Below, in pieces: positions 54,097 through 61,976 of a stretch of DNA of 64,000 nt. The position numbers and the translations under genes were made by a program. The notes beneath the pieces were generated by a model, which did no database searches, had not been told where the DNA came from, and worked only from the letters and a program-made list of their open reading frames with translations. The stretch is from positions 73,628 through 137,627 of the forward strand of contig JAUVNS010000008.1 of NCBI GenBank assembly GCA_030599585.1, written 5' to 3'. Every line of letters starts with the position of its first letter. The first letter of the stretch is position 1. This DNA comes from Promethearchaeota archaeon. Its GTDB lineage: Archaea; Asgardarchaeota; Lokiarchaeia; Sigyniarchaeales; SOKP01.

Positions 54097-54996
54097 TTAA
54101 CGGTATAAATTGGTCCCTCTTCCTAATATTTCTTTCACAACTCGTTTGTTTGCCTGAAAAGGATTTATAATCTTCTTTTTTGGAAATTCTAAAGGAGGTG
54201 TAAAGACTTGTTCTTTTTCGATCAGTAAATTATAGGCTTGATGTAAGAGAAACTCGAGATTGATAACGTCTTCGTTGTTATAGGCAAGCAATGTATCAAG
54301 ATATTCTTTCTCTTTAGTTTGTTTATATTTTTTCCACAAGAGCACAGCAGAATAGCCGTCCAAGTCTTCAAGAGCTCCGCGCGAAATCCCAAACCTTTTT
54401 TCAATTTTTTTTAACCCCCCCTTTATCTGTAATCTCCTGAGTAAAAAACACACATCATAATGGATCTGGTTAAAATCGATTCCCATTTCGTGTTGGATGA
54501 ATGGAATATCAAAAGATTTACCGTAAAAAGTTGTTATTGCTGGAAATTTCGAAATAAACGCGGGAAATTCGTCTAAGTTATCACCTCGGACAAAATCGTG
54601 AACGCTCACTCCATCGTAAACGGCAATAGTCGTTATATGGCTATAGTGAGGGCTTAAACCCGTGGTTTCAATATCAAGGTAAGCAATACTGTCAATTAAG
54701 TTTGGAATCATCTTCCAATGTTGTATTTTGGGTATAAGGCTTGTTAATTGGGAAATATCGAGGATTTTTAGCGCTTCTATTGCTGAATTGACACCATTCC
54801 ATATTGCGTTCCATTTTTGTTTTGGAAACAGTTCAGGACACTGCTTTTTTATCACATCGTTCCAACAGCATATCCCTAATTCTCTGAGTGTCGTTTCTGC
54901 CTTAACGCCAATCCCTTTTACAAAAGTAAACGAGTTAAACAGTGGATGGTCATTTTCTAAAGATAAATCGTCGTCTCTTATCACGATTTCTTTCAC
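54097..54996 (-). CDS. HhH domain plus YprB-type RNase H-like exonuclease
   Basis: 299 residues. The N-terminal 75 residues look like a helix-hairpin-helix/SAM-like module (FNSFTFVKGIGVKAETTLRELGI). From about residue 100 an RNase H-fold DnaQ-like nuclease follows: SIAYLDIETTGLSPHYSHITTIAVYD gives the Asp-x-Glu Exo I motif, ITTFYGKSFDIPFI fits Exo II and AYNNEDVINLEFL the Exo III Tyr-x-x-x-Asp region. This is the RNase_H_2/YprB group, proposed to act on nucleic acids. GTG start. The gene sits between the two peptide cassettes on the same strand, separated by long gaps, so it may be an insertion into the duplicated locus rather than a partner. Confidence 0.85.
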   Translation of the reverse strand: MKEIVIRDDDLSLENDHPLFNSFTFVKGIGVKAETTLRELGICCWNDVIKKQCPELFPKQKWNAIWNGVNSAIEALKILDISQLTSLIPKIQHWKMIPNLIDSIAYLDIETTGLSPHYSHITTIAVYDGVSVHDFVRGDNLDEFPAFISKFPAITTFYGKSFDIPFIQHEMGIDFNQIHYDVCFLLRRLQIKGGLKKIEKRFGISRGALEDLDGYSAVLLWKKYKQTKEKEYLDTLLAYNNEDVINLEFLLHQAYNLLIEKEQVFTPPLEFPKKKIINPFQANKRVVKEILGRGTNLYR

Positions 54997-55086
54997 ACTA
55001 TTAGTTTGAGATGTATTAAAGATAATTTTTTAGTAATAAGTTACAATTTGAAATCGCATATTTAAACTTTTTGGGTAATGTACGGA

Positions 55087-55105
55087 GCGTATCTAAATAA
55101 TACGC
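55087..55105. promoter_or_regulatory. Inverted repeat upstream of the HhH-RNase H gene
   Basis: GCGTAT-CTAAATA-ATACGC, a perfect 6-bp inverted repeat with a 7-nt spacer, unusually GC-rich for this DNA. Related GCGTA copies flank it. It lies upstream of the TATA-like box and may be an operator. Confidence 0.4.
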
Positions 55106-55145
55106 AGCGTAAGTAAAGTAAAACATAAATATTGGTTCCAACTTT

Positions 55146-55200
55146 TAACCAAAACAAAACAAAACAAAACAAAAAAACAAAACAAAACAAAATCAAAACA
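55146..55200. repeat. AAAAC simple-sequence tract
   Basis: About ten near-perfect tandem AAAAC units with one longer A-run and one T interruption. It lies in the gap between cassette 2 and the HhH-RNase H gene. Replication slippage is the simplest cause. Confidence 0.8.
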
Positions 55201-55336
55201 AAATCTCTGCTTTTGCATTCGTTCGCGATTGGTTTATCATTTTAGAAGAGATTTTATTTCCCCATCTGAATCTCTTATTAAAAAATTGGTTGTAATTCTA
55301 AAAATAAAGTGGTTTAAAAATAGTTAAAAAAAATAA

Positions 55337-55411
55337 TTAATATCTTAATGTTGTAATATGATATCTCGTCGGGTTTAGGATTGTTTGGGTATCCATTTCT
55401 TTTCTTTTCAT
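55337..55411 (-). CDS. 24-aa peptide, cassette 2, type C (NPTRYH...RY)
   Basis: It starts MKRKEMDTQT and ends ILNPTRYHITTLRY, the paralogue of the peptide at 53454. AAGGT lies 9 nt before the ATG. Variable residues concentrate in positions 6-10 and 20-22, while the NPT-x-YHI and RY positions are fixed. This is the last gene of cassette 2 and is followed by a T-run. Confidence 0.68.
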   Translation of the reverse strand: MKRKEMDTQTILNPTRYHITTLRY

Positions 55412-55450
55412 ATGCTTTTACCTTGGTTTTTTAATATGGTTTTTTAATTA

Positions 55451-55472
55451 TGTGTAGTATTTGTCGTTAAAT
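55451..55472 (-). promoter_or_regulatory. Conserved 22-nt element between peptide genes, copy 2
   Basis: Identical on the minus strand to 53565-53586 and at the corresponding place between type B and type C genes. Confidence 0.45.
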
Positions 55473-55527
55473 CGCAATTTTTTATTGTTATTAGGTTATT
55501 ATTATAGAAAAAATGTGTTAATTACAT

Positions 55528-55599
55528 TTACATATCAAAACGGTCAGGAAAATATCCGCCGTTTCTGATGATTATCGTTCTTTTCTCGCTATTTTTCAT
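55528..55599 (-). CDS. 23-aa peptide, cassette 2, type B (GYFPDRFDM)
   Basis: It starts MKNSEKRTIIIRN and ends GGYFPDRFDM. It matches the type B peptide of cassette 1 from KRTIIIRN to RFD but ends one residue earlier, in Met instead of Ile-Phe. GAGGT lies about 9-10 nt before the ATG. Confidence 0.68.
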   Translation of the reverse strand: MKNSEKRTIIIRNGGYFPDRFDM

Positions 55600-55682
55600 T
55601 TTTTTTTACCTCGCTTTTTTTTTGGGTTTTGTTTATTTTCTTTTTTGGTTATTGGTGGAAAAATTATTAAAAAAAATTATTT

Positions 55683-55757
55683 CTAAAATCTTAAAACTAA
55701 ATTTTCAGGATTGAAGTTTTTCGCAAATCTAACTTCTTTTATTTCGGTTCTTTCCAT
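55683..55757 (-). CDS. 24-aa peptide, cassette 2, type A (NFNPENLVLRF)
   Basis: It starts MERTEIKEVRF and ends AKNFNPENLVLRF. GGAGGT is at a 10-nt distance. It lies 73 nt after the 95-aa gene on the same strand, so it may share its transcript. See the cassette 1 paralogue for conservation. Confidence 0.7.
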   Translation of the reverse strand: MERTEIKEVRFAKNFNPENLVLRF

Positions 55758-55830
55758 GATTTTTTTACCTCCTTTTTTTGGTTTTTTTTTTTTTTTTAAT
55801 TCCTGGTGTTTTATTTTTAAAATTTTTTAA

Positions 55831-56118
55831 TTAAAAATTGATTAGATTATTTCTATATGCCAAAATTCTCGTATCAAGGTTCGCATTCACAGCGTTTATG
55901 CATTTGACTTCCTCGTTAATTTTCGCATTTAATTTAACTTTATTGAACACTTTCCTAAGTTTCTTTTTAATCGATTGTGATTCAAGTTTTTCAGTCGTAG
56001 CCTTCCTGACCAGCACCTGAGGCCGTAGCACCTCAGGTGCTTGGAGTTGGAAAGGAACCTGGCTATCGATGCTGGCGCTTTTTTCCTCTGCTTGTTTTTT
56101 TATTGTTGCTTGAGCCAT
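55831..56118 (-). CDS. 95-aa basic protein heading peptide cassette 2
   Basis: From ATG 56118 it starts MAQATIKKQAEEK, with the Shine-Dalgarno GGATGTGAT 7 nt upstream; the track's GTG start (56130) lies inside that site. Residues about 30-40 carry a short repeat PEVLRPQVLV whose DNA forms a strong hairpin. The middle is lysine-rich (SIKKKLRKVFNKVKLNAKI) and the end ANLDTRILAYRNNLINF is hydrophobic/aromatic, recalling the small peptides. It has no match I know. It could be a larger precursor, an immunity or chaperone protein, or unrelated. Confidence 0.6.
   Translation of the reverse strand: MAQATIKKQAEEKSASIDSQVPFQLQAPEVLRPQVLVRKATTEKLESQSIKKKLRKVFNKVKLNAKINEEVKCINAVNANLDTRILAYRNNLINF
56012..56041. 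repeat. GC-rich hairpin inside the 95-aa gene
   Basis: AGCACCTGAGG and its exact complement CCTCAGGTGCT are separated by 8 nt. The 11-bp GC-rich stem is exceptional in this AT-rich region. On the coding strand it corresponds to a tandem copy of a near-palindromic 15-mer that encodes PEVL/PQVL. Confidence 0.7.
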
Positions 56119-56173
56119 TTTTCTTATCACATCCTTTTTTTTTTTTTTCAGTTTTCTTTTTTTTGTTTCTAAT

Positions 56174-56182
56174 TTTATTTAG
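56174..56182 (-). promoter_or_regulatory. TATA-like box of the 95-aa gene and cassette 2
   Basis: Minus-strand CTAAATAAAA, with CTTCGGAA directly upstream. Transcription would start near 56150, giving a short leader with the GGATGTGAT site. Confidence 0.35.
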
Positions 56183-56184
56183 TT

Positions 56185-56238
56185 CCGAAGTTTAATATAG
56201 TTTGACTTCTTGAAGTTCGAACGAACTTCGAACTTCGG
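56185..56238. promoter_or_regulatory. Palindrome-rich operator between divergent promoters
   Basis: Contains GAAGTTCG-AA-CGAACTTC (56212-56229), CCGAAGTT (56185-56192) and its complement AACTTCGG (56231-56238), plus CTTC-TT-GAAG (56206-56215). All share the core GAAGTT/AACTTC. It lies between the TATA boxes of the 95-aa gene and the wHTH-TPR gene, so the wHTH-TPR protein is the obvious candidate to bind here. Confidence 0.65.
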
Positions 56239-56253
56239 TGCGAATCGCAAACC

Positions 56254-56260
56254 TTAAATA
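56254..56260 (+). promoter_or_regulatory. TATA-like box of the wHTH-TPR gene
   Basis: CTTAAATA with AAACC before it, centred 26 nt upstream of the ATG at 56283. This supports a leaderless transcript from that ATG and rejects the GTG at 56238 used in the track. Confidence 0.55.
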
Positions 56261-56282
56261 CCTACAAGACCATAATATAACT

Positions 56283-59249
56283 ATGAGTATAACAAAATAT
56301 CCACCTGAAGGTATAATTACACCTATGAAAATCAACAAAGATTTTGAATATATTATACTCTGGATGCTCTATAACAACGATCACTGCACTTGGTCTGAAT
56401 TTAAGTCAAAACCTGTAAACATTAGTCCAGCGACATTATCAAAATACTTGAATATTTTGATAAGTAACGGTCTTATTGAGAAGGAAAAGAAAGGAGAGTA
56501 TAGGATTACCCCTGAAGGTCGGATACAATATGCGGAGTTACAGGTTAAAGGCTCATTGGAGAAATCTCTGAATTATCCTCCTGAGATTATAACAAAAACT
56601 AGGGAATATGATCATTGGATTCTCTGGATGCTTTATAATAATGCGTATTGTAAGTGGTCCGATTTTATTGAACCCCCTCTTTCAATCAATCAATCTTCAT
56701 TATCAAAAAACCTGAATCTTTTATTAGATAAAGATCTCATTGAAAAAAATAATCGTGAGTATAGAGTTACAAGGGACGGTGAAATAGAGTACTTCAAAGT
56801 GTTAAAAACATATGATTTAGATCGCCAATCAATATTGGACGAAGAAAGCAAAAGAGTTGAAGTCATTACAGATAAGGTTGGCAAATTCTTTGACGAATAC
56901 AAGATAGAAGATGATGAGATTAGATATCGTTTCTTGAACATGGTCTTAAGGTTAGATTATACTAAGGTTGAGGCTACTTTGTCAGACGAGGTAGATTTTG
57001 ATAAAATTTTGTTATTTTTATCGATAAATCACCCTAACAATTATCCTAATTATATTACAGCAAAAGATTTTGCGTTAGAGTATGATATAAAGCTAACAAC
57101 ATTGGACTTTTTTATAGAAAAAATCGTGGAAGATAAACTTTACGCGATTAAATTCTTTAAATTAAATGTTGACAGTAAAATTACATATTACATCCAAGCT
57201 GAAGAAAGATTAGAAAAAATGTTAGGCGTAATCATTGAAGACTATATTAGGAAGTTCACATATTTGAGTAAGTTTCAGAAAAAAAATGGAGATCAATATC
57301 AAACGCCTGATATCAACCAATTACTCTACAATGTCCTAGAAGATTTATGTAATAATCTATTCAATGAAGGATTGAAACAGCCACTCAGGAAATTTTTAAT
57401 CGAATATATTGAACATTTAGCATATAAATTTGAAACAGAGAAGAGTTTAATTAACCATACAGATAAAATAAAGGGGATTGCGTTTCAAAATGTGTTTGAA
57501 GTAATACAAAGCTTTGGAACATCGGAGACGGTGAATACGATAAGCACCCCTCCTGATAATGAATCCTTTTACTTTTTGCACAATAGAATTTTTGACACAT
57601 TGGACATACTGTATTTATCGAAAATAGATTATATTCGAACCGCTGAGTTCAAAGAGACATATTTTCCGAAAAATGGAGAATTTTTAACGAAGATTGAGCG
57701 TAAATTGGCGAAAGGAAGAGTATTGAAAGTAAACGAACTGCTTACTGCTAATCTTAAGAATCTAAGCGAAATAGAATTGATGATCCTGAAGGATTTAATT
57801 TACACATATAACGGAGAATTAGAAGAGTCACTAAACCTAACAAAAGAAATCATAGAAGCTCATCCTAACGAATATGTAGGGTATCTTTTTCAAGCCATTT
57901 CATATTTTTTTATGGGAAGATTCAAGGAAGCGTTGGATATTATCGAATTAGGTTTGAACATGTCCTATAATGTCTTGTTGATCTCTCAAAAAGCGCAAAT
58001 TCTCATTAATTCCGATCACAAAAAAGCACTTGAAGTCGTAGATGAAGTTATTGAAGATTATCCAGATAATTTCGCTTTAGCACGCACGAAATTTCTAATT
58101 GAAATGACGGATAAAGAATGCTGCATACGAAATATTGACGAACCTTTGAATTTGATAAATTCACTTATAAGCTCGAATCCTGACGATTCAGAACTCTCAA
58201 TACTAAAAGCGATATTATACATTGTGACCAATAAGTATAAGGAAGCAAAAAACTGGATTAAACAGACCGTAGAATTCAATTTACTTAAAGGTAGTCCGAG
58301 AGTTGATACTGCTGCGTACTTAATACTATCATATTCATATTTAGCTAGGGGTAAATTTGAAAAGGCTTTAGATATTGTCAGCAAAGTCAGATTTCACTAT
58401 CCAAATCACCCACTTTCACATATTATTACTGGTTTAGTTCACGGATTCAACATAGTCTACAAATTCGATCCAAGTAAAGCAAACAAAGAGCTATTTAGAG
58501 AAGAATTTCAGAAAGCAGAAGCAAATGAACAGAGTAAGAAGAAGTTGTCTAGGTATTATCAACTGGAAAGTTATATTTTGAATGAGATAGATGGTCTTGA
58601 AGAGGCAATAAAAGTAATCGATAAAGCAATTAAATTAAGTCCGGAGCACTACGATATTCATAGCACAAAAGCCCATCTATATTTAGCCTATAGCGATAAA
58701 GGAGAAGAAGTTTTAGCATTTTACGATGAATTATTAGAGAAATTCCCTACTGAAGATAAAAGCATTCGCCAGATGAAATCATTCTCTTATTTTGCGATGG
58801 GAAATGTAACAGAAGGAATTAAAATTCTTAAAGAAGGTCTTAAAGTTTACCCTGATGCGATAGGAATGTTAAACAACCTCGCCGTATTCTTAAGTGATAC
58901 AGGAAAATTTGAAGAAGCTTTGGAGACAATTGAAAAAGCTATTGAAATTGACCCACTCGAAGCAAATCTATACGATACATACGGAGAAATATTAATGTTT
59001 GGTAAGGATTACAAATCAGCTATAGAAAAATTTTATCAAGCGTTAGAGATGAGTCCAACGGGATGGTTTAGGTTTCATACATTCTTAAAACTCTCGAAAT
59101 GTTATCAAAGTCTAGGAATGCTTGAGGAAGCTACAACCTGCCACGATAAAGCAAAAATTTTAACGGAAAAAGTTATACCTGGAAAAAGAAAGGTATATTT
59201 AGATCAATTAGAAGCGAGTTTTGAAGATTTAACCACTTCTGAAAAGTAA
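56283..59249 (+). CDS. Double winged-helix plus TPR regulator
   Basis: 988 residues. Two tandem winged-helix domains are visible at about residues 21-90 (FEYIILWMLYNNDHCTWSEF... SPATLSKYLNILISNGLIEKE) and 108-175 (YDHWILWMLYNNAYCKWSDF... SLSKNLNLLLDKDLIEKN). A helical middle part follows, then TPR repeats from about residue 500 to the end, such as LNLTKEIIEAHPNEYVGYLFQAISYFFMGRFKEALDI, GKFEEALETIEKAIEIDPLEANLYDTYGEIL. The HTH-plus-TPR order is like that of peptide-sensing RRNPP regulators of Firmicutes, though far larger. The gene is divergent from the peptide cassette 2 genes with an operator between. Peptide binding is a hypothesis. Confidence 0.82.
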   Translation: MSITKYPPEGIITPMKINKDFEYIILWMLYNNDHCTWSEFKSKPVNISPATLSKYLNILISNGLIEKEKKGEYRITPEGRIQYAELQVKGSLEKSLNYPPEIITKTREYDHWILWMLYNNAYCKWSDFIEPPLSINQSSLSKNLNLLLDKDLIEKNNREYRVTRDGEIEYFKVLKTYDLDRQSILDEESKRVEVITDKVGKFFDEYKIEDDEIRYRFLNMVLRLDYTKVEATLSDEVDFDKILLFLSINHPNNYPNYITAKDFALEYDIKLTTLDFFIEKIVEDKLYAIKFFKLNVDSKITYYIQAEERLEKMLGVIIEDYIRKFTYLSKFQKKNGDQYQTPDINQLLYNVLEDLCNNLFNEGLKQPLRKFLIEYIEHLAYKFETEKSLINHTDKIKGIAFQNVFEVIQSFGTSETVNTISTPPDNESFYFLHNRIFDTLDILYLSKIDYIRTAEFKETYFPKNGEFLTKIERKLAKGRVLKVNELLTANLKNLSEIELMILKDLIYTYNGELEESLNLTKEIIEAHPNEYVGYLFQAISYFFMGRFKEALDIIELGLNMSYNVLLISQKAQILINSDHKKALEVVDEVIEDYPDNFALARTKFLIEMTDKECCIRNIDEPLNLINSLISSNPDDSELSILKAILYIVTNKYKEAKNWIKQTVEFNLLKGSPRVDTAAYLILSYSYLARGKFEKALDIVSKVRFHYPNHPLSHIITGLVHGFNIVYKFDPSKANKELFREEFQKAEANEQSKKKLSRYYQLESYILNEIDGLEEAIKVIDKAIKLSPEHYDIHSTKAHLYLAYSDKGEEVLAFYDELLEKFPTEDKSIRQMKSFSYFAMGNVTEGIKILKEGLKVYPDAIGMLNNLAVFLSDTGKFEEALETIEKAIEIDPLEANLYDTYGEILMFGKDYKSAIEKFYQALEMSPTGWFRFHTFLKLSKCYQSLGMLEEATTCHDKAKILTEKVIPGKRKVYLDQLEASFEDLTTSEK

Positions 59250-59281
59250 ATCAACTTTACTTAATATATTTTTTCTATTTT

Positions 59282-60412
59282 TTATTTTTTATGTTCTTTT
59301 ACGAGTTTTACCAAGTCTGCTTTCCTATAAGAAGCGAGCACTTTAAGATCGTTTTCAATACAATATTCTTTTAGTTTTTTTACCGTCCACTTGTTATAAT
59401 CAAGCGGTTGTTCAGTGATTTCTTGAAGGGGTCCACCTCGGATGAGGTTAATAATTTGCGCTTTTCTATAGGATGTTGGAACTGAAATGTTGTTTTCTTT
59501 GCAGTATAGTTTCAATTTCTTTACTGTCCAGGAATTGTAGTCTATTTCGTCTTTCTCTTCTATAATTTTTTCTTCAATTTTGGAAGTATCAAGTTTTTGG
59601 AGAATTTCTATTCCCTCAATACTACCAGAATTGGAATCAACATAGAGTCTTATAGTTCGATCTTTAAGTTCAATTGGTCCTTCTGGTATTGAACTAACAG
59701 GTTCCCATTCGGTTTCCTCTATCTCTTTCCCGAAAACTTTTGCTTTTTTGACTGCTGCTCCGTAAATTTGAAAATTCCCTAAAATCAAATTTTGTCTTTT
59801 AAAAGTAGCGGGAACTTTGTTTTTCACAATTTTATTAATCAATTTTTTATTATCTAACTTAGGTGGTTTGATTGTCTGTTGAGGTTTAGGGGCAATGACA
59901 TAATCCTTCTTTTTTCCAATTAATGTGGATTTAACGTCACCATTAAGAGTCGGAGGTGGACCTTGCCATCCGTGAACCTTTTTATCTTTAGTTTCTGCAG
60001 ATTCCTTGAGAGAAGACTGGTGTAAATGTTTAAACTCTATAGAGTTTCTTTCTAAGATTTCAGGAACTTCGGCTGTTTTAAAATTAAAGGCTCTCATAAA
60101 TTCGTTGGGTTCATCTCCTTGATCTACTGAAATAATCTTACATCGATGGAAGTGGCTGTTAACAACTAAATCGTTTTGTAATTCAGCGGCAATCCGAGAT
60201 GCTATAAATTTTTTCCTGACATGTGAATTGACGCCTTTCCAGATATAGATTCTCCTTAACCCCTCCTTGACAATTATTAACACTTGGTTCGGATCTAATA
60301 CATCTTGACCATTATTCAACAGAAAGGTATCTTCAGAAATATCTAACTTGACTTTTTCTCCGGTACTTTCTAGTCCAAAGATCATAAAGTTCTCATAAAT
60401 TTCAGACATCAT
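59282..60412 (-). CDS. Gelsolin-like domain fused to two SAP-like motifs
   Basis: 376 residues, no signal peptide. Residues about 35-125 fit a gelsolin/villin domain: DVLDPNQVLIIVKEGLRRIYIWKG, HVRKKFIASRIAAELQ and ISVDQGDEPNEFMRAFNF (the WxG and EP-x-x-F family pattern). A linker of about 150 residues with basic and Pro stretches follows, then two related 35-residue units, WTVKKLKLYCKENNISVPTS and WTVKKLKEYCIENDLKVLAS, with the SAP/HeH pattern (a DNA- or RNA-binding helix-extended loop-helix). Gelsolins sever or cap actin in eukaryotes, and Asgard gelsolins are known to act on actin. The fusion to SAP-like motifs is unusual. It may link cytoskeleton and nucleic acid. Confidence 0.75.
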   Translation of the reverse strand: MMSEIYENFMIFGLESTGEKVKLDISEDTFLLNNGQDVLDPNQVLIIVKEGLRRIYIWKGVNSHVRKKFIASRIAAELQNDLVVNSHFHRCKIISVDQGDEPNEFMRAFNFKTAEVPEILERNSIEFKHLHQSSLKESAETKDKKVHGWQGPPPTLNGDVKSTLIGKKKDYVIAPKPQQTIKPPKLDNKKLINKIVKNKVPATFKRQNLILGNFQIYGAAVKKAKVFGKEIEETEWEPVSSIPEGPIELKDRTIRLYVDSNSGSIEGIEILQKLDTSKIEEKIIEEKDEIDYNSWTVKKLKLYCKENNISVPTSYRKAQIINLIRGGPLQEITEQPLDYNKWTVKKLKEYCIENDLKVLASYRKADLVKLVKEHKK

Positions 60413-60731
60413 TAAATACGATTTTTTTTTAAAATTTAAAAATGAGACAACTCTTACGAATTTTGAAAATCCATTCTCTTTGTACTCAAATTAATATTGT
60501 AATAAATTTAAAATTGCTAAATACAACATCTTGTATTAACATTTAAAATTATTGAAATAGAAAATTTCGCACATATATAAACACGTAAAGTAAATTAATT
60601 CTGCACAAATCATGCTCAATCTGCTTTTTAGTATAGTTTATTAGTCATTATCTATTTTAATCGTTAAGTTTAGGGATATTTAGTTTATTCTTATCTAATT
60701 CCTCTCGAAAATTGTTTAAGGTTATTAATTT
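60413..60731. other. 319-nt intergenic region, promoters only
   Basis: AT-rich gap between divergent genes. TATA-like stretches occur (ACATATATAAACACG near 60570-60585), but I find no ORF, RNA gene or repeat. Confidence 0.5.
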
Positions 60732-61946
60732 ATGAATGAGAACAACAACCGAAAACTCTTCAAATATAAAATGTTAACACCTTTATGGATTGCGATCTTT
60801 ATAGATGTTTTAGGCTTCACAATTCTTTTTCCAATGGTAGGTTATTTTAGCGAGCTTTTCAATACTTCGCAAACGATGATTGGTTTAATTTTTTCTGTTA
60901 ATGCTATGTTTGGTTTTGTTTTTGGACCTATTTTAGCAAAACTCAGTGATAAATACGGAAGAAAGCCGCTATTATTAATTTCTCAATTTGGAACACTTTT
61001 GGCTTTTATATTAACCGCTTTTTCAGGCAATTTAATGATGTTAGTAATAGCGCGTATGATTGACGGCATGTTTGGAGGAAATTTCCCTATTGCAAAAGCT
61101 ATTATTAGCGATAGAGTCCCACCAAAAGATCGGGGTATTCAAATGGCTAATGTGGGAATTGCGCATGTTTTAGCTTCATTAATTGGCCCAGCCATAGGTG
61201 GATTTTTCTTCACATATTTTGGGCTTTTAGGACCTGGATTATTTGCAGCGGGATTTACAGTTATTACGATTATAGTTACTATAGTTATGTTGGAGGAAAC
61301 CTGGACAAAAGAAGATAGAGCTCAGAACCATCGAGAGAAACTTGAAACTTCGCTTAAAATAAGGAATAATAAAAACGCTCTGTTCATGTTAGTTCTCTGG
61401 GCTTTTCATACGATTTCATTCACCACAGTTATGACTTCTATATCCTTTTTTAGTGCTAGCGTTTTGCATCTCGAACCACTTGAAATGTCTTTTCTATTTA
61501 TGATCTCTGGCATTTTTAGAGCTGGAGTGAGATTTACACTTTTTAAACCCACGATAAGAAAACTTGGGGAGAGTAATGCAATACGATTAGGATTAGCTAT
61601 GTTTGTTGTAAGCTTTTTTTTATTAGGTTTTTCTACAAATGTTATCGCTGTCATAATACTTTTTATGTTTATCAGTTTTGCTGCCTCCTTAACCCGGGGG
61701 CCTTTGAATAGTAAAATTAGTCAAACAGCATCTCCTCAGGAACAAGGCAAAATAAATGGACTTTCTTCCGCATTGGATAGCGTCGCCCAGATATTGGGGC
61801 CCTTAATTGGACCTTTTATACTTGACACACTACCACCGTATTGGTTAGGGATAGTTGTTTCATTAATCGCATTACCAGCACTTCTAATGTCCACGAGGAA
61901 AATAGAGAAAAAAAAATATGATCTCTCAAAGAACGCATTACTTTAA
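60732..61946 (+). CDS. MFS transporter (TetA-like drug:H+ antiporter group)
   Basis: 404 residues and 12 membrane segments. LAKLSDKYGRKPLLL after helix 2 and IARMIDGMFGGNFPIAKAIISDRVPP, the antiporter-like motif in helix 4-5, point to the DHA1/TetA type. It probably exports a drug or metabolite with proton or cation exchange. Substrate unknown. Confidence 0.9.
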   Translation: MNENNNRKLFKYKMLTPLWIAIFIDVLGFTILFPMVGYFSELFNTSQTMIGLIFSVNAMFGFVFGPILAKLSDKYGRKPLLLISQFGTLLAFILTAFSGNLMMLVIARMIDGMFGGNFPIAKAIISDRVPPKDRGIQMANVGIAHVLASLIGPAIGGFFFTYFGLLGPGLFAAGFTVITIIVTIVMLEETWTKEDRAQNHREKLETSLKIRNNKNALFMLVLWAFHTISFTTVMTSISFFSASVLHLEPLEMSFLFMISGIFRAGVRFTLFKPTIRKLGESNAIRLGLAMFVVSFFLLGFSTNVIAVIILFMFISFAASLTRGPLNSKISQTASPQEQGKINGLSSALDSVAQILGPLIGPFILDTLPPYWLGIVVSLIALPALLMSTRKIEKKKYDLSKNALL

Positions 61947-61976
61947 TCTTAAACAAAAATAGAAAAAGTAGGAATT

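Larger units (their letters stand above)
54997..55336. other. 340-nt non-coding gap with repeats
   Basis: Contains a TATA-like AGTTTAAATATG (near 55055-55065, minus) for the HhH-RNase H gene, the inverted repeat at 55087-55105, the AAAAC tract at 55146-55200 and an 8-bp inverted repeat AAGAGATT/AATCTCTT (55246-55276). No ORF with a start and Shine-Dalgarno was found. Confidence 0.5.

Noticed and set aside
54222-54404. 60-aa minus-strand ORF
   Set aside because: It is an internal alternate frame of the HhH-RNase H gene.
55146-55200. Possible CRISPR-like repeat in the AAAAC tract
   Set aside because: Units are 5 nt with no spacers; it is a simple-sequence repeat. No CRISPR array or cas gene was seen anywhere in the window.
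55246-55276. AAGAGATT/AATCTCTT inverted repeat as a factor-independent terminator
   Set aside because: An 8-bp AT-rich stem with a 15-nt loop and no adjacent T-run is weak; archaeal termination here seems to use T-runs alone.
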